From contig JAKPOP010000017.1 of assembly GCA_029547805.1 (NCBI GenBank), forward strand, positions 248,001 to 312,000: a DNA stretch of 64,000 bases. The letters are read 5' to 3'. Below, piece by piece: positions 61,101 through 64,000 of the stretch (its first letter is position 1; every line of letters begins with the position of its first letter). The position numbers and the translations under genes were made by a program. Under the pieces are notes generated by a model. That model was given only the letters and a program-made list of their open reading frames with translations. It ran no database searches and was not told the origin of the DNA. This DNA is from Deltaproteobacteria bacterium (GTDB lineage Bacteria; Myxococcota_A; UBA9042; DTJE01).

Positions 61101-64000
61101 GTCGTCGCAGGGCCAGTTGTCGGTCATCCGGACGTGGAAACAGCCCCCGGCCTCCGGAAGGCAGTTGTCCTCGGTGCAGGGATTCCCGTCGTCGCAGGGG
61201 TCCGGGGAGCCCGGCTGGCAGGTCCCGTTCACGCAGAAGTCACCCCGGGTACAGGGGTCCCCGTCGCTGCACGGGATCTCCAGGGCCAGGTGACGGCAGC
61301 CGGACACCGGCAGGCAGTCATCCGCCGTGCAGGGATTGCGGTCGTCGCAGTCCGCCGAGGCACCCGGGACGCAGGTCCCCTGGTAGCAGTGGTCGTTCAC
61401 CGTGCAGAGATTGCCGTCCTCGCAGGAGGCCTGGTTCGGCGAGTGGACGCACCCGATCCCCGCCACGCAGAGGTCGTCGGTGCAGGGATTCCGGTCGTCG
61501 CAGTCCAGGGCCGTCCCGACACAGATCCCGTCCTGGCAGGAATCCTCGAGGGTGCAGGAGTCGCCGTCGTCGCAAGGCACCGGTCCTCGGGGCGACCAGC
61601 CCCGAGGGTCCCGCAACGGGTCGCAGACCAGGCAGGGATGTTGGGGGTTCTCCTGGCCAGCCCCCAGGCAGGCCCCGGAGATCAGGCAGGTCCCTTCCAC
61701 CACCTGGACCTGGCATCCCCCGATGCCGTCGCAGGACTCCCGCGTGCAGTCCAGTCCGTCGTCGCAACGGTAGGGAAGACCGGCGCATCCACCACCTGGC
61801 TGGCAGACGTCCCCAGCCGTGCAGGGATCGCCGTCGTCGCAGGCCCCCTCTCCGGGGACCGACTCGCAGCCCCGAGCGGGATGGCACCGCTCCCGGGTGC
61901 AGGGATCGCCATCATCGGGGCAGAGGCCATCGTCCGGGACGTTCTGGCAGCCGTCGGGGGTGCACAGGTCCCGGGTGCAGGCCACCGCGTCGGTGCAGTA
62001 GACGCGAACGGGGTCCGGGCATCGGCCCTCGGCGCAGTTCCGGGCGGGATAGAACACGCCCCCGTCGCACTGGGCCTCGGCGCAGGGCAGGGTGTGGAAG
62101 GAGTGCACACAACCCTGAATCTGGTCGCAGGAGTCGCTGGTGCAGTAGTTGCCGTCGTCGCAGGAGATGGTCTCCCCGGCCAGGCAGAGGCCATCCTGGC
62201 ACCGGTCGTTCCGGGTGCAGGGACTTCCGTCCTCGCAGGGAAGCGTATTGTTCCGGTGGTAGCACCCCTGGGCCGGGTCGTCGCAGAGGTCGTCGGTGCA
62301 GGGATTCCCGTCGTCGCAGTCGAGACCGTCCCCGGAGCACCGCCCCCGCTGGCACCGGTCGTTCTCCGTGCACTGGTTGCCGTCGTTGCAGGGGAAGCCA
62401 TCGGCGACGGCCTGGAAGTAGCAGCCCTGGAGAGGGTCGCAGTGATCCGTCGTGCAGGGGTTGTCGTCGTCGCAGACCCGCCGGGGCCCTCCAACGCAGC
62501 GTCCGTCCACGCAGACATCCCCGGTGGTGCAGAGGTCCCCGTCATCGCAGGCGCCGACGACAGGCTCGTGAACGCATCCCAGGCCGGAGACGCAGGAGTC
62601 CCGGGTGCAGGCCTCCCGGTCGTCGCAGTCGGCGGAGGCGCCCGCCAGGCAGACGCCCGAGAGACAGGCATCCCCGACGGAGCAGGGGTCCCCGTCATCG
62701 CAGGGCGCCCCATCGCGCACCTGGAAGCGGCACCGCCCCATCACGCAGGTCCCCGGGGCGGTGTAGCAGGGGTTCGGGGCCACCGAGCAGTCGATCCCCT
62801 CGCAGGGGTCCCCGATGCAGGCGGTCCCGGAGCACCCGTAGGTGCAGATCCACTCCTGTCGCTGGTACTGGCACTCCCCGGCCACGCAGGTTCCTTGCTG
62901 GCTGTAGGAGATGATCACCCCGTCATCCTCGAGGCAGACGTTCGGCGGCGGGGTCTCGCAGGAGACGGGCCGTCCCCGGCATCGCCCCTGGTCGCAGGCA
63001 TCGTTCCGGGTGCAGGCGTTCCCGTCATCGCAGGCATCGCCCGAGACCGGCTGGTGCACGCACCCCTGCCCCCTCTGGCACAGGTCCGCGGTGCACGGGT
63101 CGCCATCGTTGCAGTCCACCGCCGTTCCCCGGCAGGTCCCCGCGGTGCACCGGTCCCCCACGGTGCAGTCGTTTCCGTCCTCGCAGGCCAGGCCGTCGAG
63201 CGGGAGGTACTCGCAGGCCCCGGCGTTGCAGCGATCCTCGGTGCAGGGGTTCTGGTCGTTGCAGAGGGGACTTCCCAGGCACTCCCCGGCCACACAGACG
63301 TCGTTCTGGGTGCAGGGGTCCCCGTCGTCGCATCGCGAGCCACTGGACGGTTCCGACACGCATCCGAACCCCGCCTCGCACCGATCGGCGGTGCAGGGGT
63401 CCCCGTCGTCGCAGGTCCGAGGGGACCCGCTCCGACACGCCCCGGAATCGCAGAAATCCCCCTCGGTGCAGGGGTCTCCATCCTCGCAGTCCCCCGAACG
63501 GGGCTCGTGGTAACAGCCCACCAGGGGGTCGTCGCACAGGTCCACCGTGCAGGGGTTGCCATCATTGCAGTCCAGGCCCTCGCCCCGGCACTGCCCCCCA
63601 AGGCAGCGGTCCCCGGCGGTGCACCCGTTCCCATCATCGCAGGATTGCCCTTCGTTGGTCGGGTCATGGCGGCATCCCTGGCCCGGCTGGCACCAGTCCC
63701 GGGTGCAGGGGTTGCCATCGTCGCAGGGGTCCACCTCCCCCCCGACGCAGGCCCCCTCGTTGCAGTGGTCCCCGAGCGTGCAGGGTTCCCCGTCACTGCA
63801 AAGGCCCGCCACCGCCGTGTGCTCGCAATTCCGGAGCGTCGAACTGCACGCATCGGCCGTGCAGGAATTCCCATCGTCACAGGAACGCTCCACGCCCCGA
63901 TGACAGGTCCCGCCGGCGCAGAAGTCCCCCACGGTGCACCAGTCCCCGTCCTCGCAGGAGGCGCCATCGGCGACCGGGTATTCGCACAGGCCGTCGCGGC
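55122..64000 (-). CDS. Giant secreted Cys-rich DDGNPCT/MopE repeat protein, 5' end outside the window
   Basis: At least 2958 residues; the frame stays open through the right edge, so the N-terminus is missing. Most of the chain is a string of several dozen short units around CDDGNPCT-x-D-x-C-x(3-6)-GxCxG, resembling slime-mould CTDC repeats. Interspersed are 12 copies of a second module, CLIxGxC-x10-NPCxxC. Near the C-terminus four MopE-type repeats (CNGVDDDCDG...DGDG...GDCNDQDP) suggest calcium or metal binding. A 190-residue cap ends the protein and matches the fragment at 1-656. No transmembrane or sorting tail is present. It is probably a disulfide-rich secreted fibre or adhesin, by inference. 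Confidence 0.9.
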   Translation of the reverse strand, partial: RDGLCEYPVADGASCEDGDWCTVGDFCAGGTCHRGVERSCDDGNSCTADACSSTLRNCEHTAVAGLCSDGEPCTLGDHCNEGACVGGEVDPCDDGNPCTRDWCQPGQGCRHDPTNEGQSCDDGNGCTAGDRCLGGQCRGEGLDCNDGNPCTVDLCDDPLVGCYHEPRSGDCEDGDPCTEGDFCDSGACRSGSPRTCDDGDPCTADRCEAGFGCVSEPSSGSRCDDGDPCTQNDVCVAGECLGSPLCNDQNPCTEDRCNAGACEYLPLDGLACEDGNDCTVGDRCTAGTCRGTAVDCNDGDPCTADLCQRGQGCVHQPVSGDACDDGNACTRNDACDQGRCRGRPVSCETPPPNVCLEDDGVIISYSQQGTCVAGECQYQRQEWICTYGCSGTACIGDPCEGIDCSVAPNPCYTAPGTCVMGRCRFQVRDGAPCDDGDPCSVGDACLSGVCLAGASADCDDREACTRDSCVSGLGCVHEPVVGACDDGDLCTTGDVCVDGRCVGGPRRVCDDDNPCTTDHCDPLQGCYFQAVADGFPCNDGNQCTENDRCQRGRCSGDGLDCDDGNPCTDDLCDDPAQGCYHRNNTLPCEDGSPCTRNDRCQDGLCLAGETISCDDGNYCTSDSCDQIQGCVHSFHTLPCAEAQCDGGVFYPARNCAEGRCPDPVRVYCTDAVACTRDLCTPDGCQNVPDDGLCPDDGDPCTRERCHPARGCESVPGEGACDDGDPCTAGDVCQPGGGCAGLPYRCDDGLDCTRESCDGIGGCQVQVVEGTCLISGACLGAGQENPQHPCLVCDPLRDPRGWSPRGPVPCDDGDSCTLEDSCQDGICVGTALDCDDRNPCTDDLCVAGIGCVHSPNQASCEDGNLCTVNDHCYQGTCVPGASADCDDRNPCTADDCLPVSGCRHLALEIPCSDGDPCTRGDFCVNGTCQPGSPDPCDDGNPCTEDNCLPEAGGCFHVRMTDNWPCDDGNGCTTGDSCQAGRCVGQGPDCDDHNPCTDDRCDDPLVGCYHVPNTRPCDDGSACTRTDQCQEGSCIGSNPVTCDDGNPCTDDTCDPASGCRFTPNTAPCDDGNACTLQDSCLLGRCFGGTPRSCDDGNPCTQDLCLPDQGCVTQYLTTPCNDGDPCTYSDRCREGACQGTPYSCDDGIGCTADACDGMGTCTHVIEAGFCLILGVCQAGGTLHPDNPCRVCDPARSWVSWSDRDGASCDDGLPCTYGGQCLGGRCQGVSYACNDGLACTADSCDGDGGCHFTVAPGWCAIAGQCWQGGQAQPDNPCRWCAPGNPTDWSDHDGIPCDDGNPCTVMDSCQGGACGAGLPRQCDDGNVCTDDTCDARQGGCVFTANQAECQPASCTGLVYRPARVCGDKVCQPSTPISCDDGDPCTQDSCALDGCHHEPVTGACDDGNPCTSGDTCATGTCQGTPYVCPITECLSRNTCDGQGGCIPTPRPDGSACTPDTNPCTNDVCQGGACGHPPKVDGSFCNDGNPCTRNDSCVQGACTGGSLVTCPAPDSCHLDGTCDPATGLCVPPVKGDWSPCDDGNLCTQTDRCVAGACVGTDPKTCEAVDPCHLAGVCYPATGECTTPRKPDGAACDDGNPCTRVDSCQAGVCTGASPIPCPAIDDCHLPGVCDPQTGACSAPLAPEGTPCNDRNPCTTMDACHQGLCEGAPVFCPPPTPCHDPGLCNPVSGLCQAVPKTDGASCEDGNACTFGDTCNQGVCEGQSYGCSDGLLCTADACRGDGTCDYSLLPGWCLIDGACRPNRLPHPSNPCLACLADVATDVWSSREGASCQDNDPCTFGDACHEGACRGTSLTCDDGIACTEDACDGQGGCRHSLIPGFCLIDRVCHPEGAADPGNPCQRCRTLYSTTGWTPTTQGGECDDGQSCTRDDRCVDGVCGGIPYSCDDGLACTADRCLGTGECEHLLQEGWCLVWNQCFETGAADPTEPCRFCDPATTPEDFTPRDDGWTCDDGNPCTAQDQCQGGFCVGLGQACADDLPCTADSCDLEGQCVHTLREGWCLIDGQCWAVGMTRPQNACLWCQPGVSNSQWTSRNGALCDDGDLCTVGEICLDGVCGGGILRDCTDDLACTEDYCLAGTCRHGVATGWCAIEGACHLQGAVDPRNPCNVCDPNQDALRWTYLDQAPCDDGIACTEGDHCTAGACQGSPYSCDDAIACTTDACDGQGGCLHQVVPGFCRIGDRCVTDQEASPDTPCLVCDSQVQPEAWTPRSGVSCDDGNPCTTGDVCQDGQCVGLSTGCDDGLSCTTDFCDPQGLCRHLVDSEWCLIAGACVAQGTPAPGNPCLGCLPAEDQGAYSPLDGLPCNDGNACTSTDLCQGGQCLGIPYGCDDGRSCTADSCNGDGTCRFDLLPGFCLVDGACWNPGDRNPANSCQECRPETVPGAWTPLTGMACNDGNACSSGDLCQDGVCLGSLYSCSDGLSCTYDVCDGEGGCANPLAESWCLIEGRCYFHGSMDPQHACRTCDVTRDRYGWTAVGGQVEVCNGVDDDCDGVADPPGTPGCETWYRDDDGDGTGRTDDSECLCGPVGVYRAQVPGDCNDQDPAVRPGGLEVCDGKDNDCDGFTDPAGTTGCVTRYYDFDGDGFGKTGLSQCLCSASGNYRGLGAGDCDDTDAAVNPVAQEVCDGKDNNCDGATDPPGTTECVAWYKDQDGDGFGGSTTLCRCGPGDGYTTTLGGDCDDQRASVHPGAPERCNARDDDCNGLTDEGSLSALCPLDPGAIPHGTLVSCTAAGRCLYQCDPRTGDQPAWYDLNESGADGCECQGDAWEHLGGQDCAHALDLGTLGDSGQTLEVIGNLTSYGDEDWFRVTAADLDPLGLLDGCDRFHARFVLATNPQDTFRLDVYTAACDDQSFCRGVTAWEKRVDFYTDTLGECPCNQSYLPTCAKPTSLAACLARHGTMDRCGTCPGEASPGTHRCIDNGNAFLIRVYREPSAPVTCQSYRLVLTNGIP
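55845..56540. repeat. Four tandem MopE-type (Asp-rich) repeats
   Basis: Coding repeats of about 55 codons, each with a C-G-DDDCDG or DNDCDG core followed by YxDxDGDGFG and GDCxDxD. Spacing and acidic residues suggest calcium-binding loops. Confidence 0.85.
56560..64000. repeat. Long array of DDGNPCT-type coding repeats
   Basis: About 7.4 kb of degenerate in-frame repeats, unit length mostly 25-45 codons with a conserved Cys-Asp-Asp-Gly core. The array continues past the window. Units differ too much to be a CRISPR or a simple satellite, and the pattern is only regular at the protein level. Confidence 0.9.

Noticed and set aside
55122-64000. CRISPR-like regularity in the right-hand repeat region
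   Set aside because: Unit length varies, repeats are degenerate at DNA level, and the pattern is strictly in frame with CDDGNPCT protein units. No cas genes are visible.

Overview
This is a uniformly GC-rich window (roughly 70% by eye) from a diderm bacterium, most likely Myxococcota or a related former-deltaproteobacterial lineage. The pointers are two secreted proteins with Cys / hydrophobic / Arg-rich C-termini resembling MYXO-CTERM sorting signals, giant secreted proteins built from DDGNPCT-type Cys repeats plus MopE-type repeats, many lipoproteins with acidic linkers, HD-GYP and FHA signalling proteins, and CxxxxCH/CxxCH multihaem cytochromes like those of Geobacter. The species cannot be fixed from the sequence alone. 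I found 42 protein genes, two of them cut by the window ends, and two tRNA genes.

Layout. 1-1125: 3' end of a giant repeat protein and a small lipoprotein. 1193-9167 (minus): the most notable block, a probable porin-cytochrome electron conduit. It encodes a 21-haem-motif lipoprotein, a 450-aa beta-barrel, a 13-haem periplasmic cytochrome, a membrane histidine kinase with a haem-type CXXCH motif in its periplasmic sensor, and a sigma-54 activator response regulator. 9407-13020 (plus): ExbB-like channel, a GAF histidine kinase with a degenerate ATP domain, and a receiver/HD-GYP protein. 13071-20638 (minus): aminotransferase, rho, glycerol kinase, NCS2-like permease, ssb, aspartate kinase. 20728-21723: TGS GTPase. 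21729-27768 (minus): a marR-tolC-MFP-RND efflux operon with a clear promoter and palindromic operator. 28047-31404 (plus): argS, SPOR protein, cupin, RidA. 31462-35731 (plus): two secreted hydrolase-like proteins with sorting tails. 35707-42208 (minus): DUF4175-like membrane protein, endonuclease III, SDR, acyltransferase, small odd cytochrome, HEAT protein. 42359-45003 (plus): ATP-type PEP carboxykinase and a Spy/CpxP-like lipoprotein. 45016-47457 (minus): ClpA-like unfoldase with a decayed second ATPase. 47669-51412 (plus): MepA-like/HEAT lipoprotein, FHA membrane protein, NagZ. 51415-52579 (minus): CDF transporter and tandem tRNA-Ser genes. 52667-64000 (minus): a GH13 lipoprotein downstream of a giant Cys-rich protein that runs off the right edge.

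How it fits together. The left part can be read as a regulated machine for moving electrons across the outer membrane, with a sensor that may itself bind haem. Much of the rest deals with the envelope: murein endopeptidase, muramic-glycan hydrolase, SPOR, CpxP-like and lipoprotein genes, and efflux. Intergenic regions are short, promoters are mostly sigma-70-like, and I saw no convincing U-tract terminators, which would fit reliance on the Rho encoded here. The C-terminal domain of the giant protein at the right edge is homologous to the fragment at the left edge, so the genome carries at least two members of that family.
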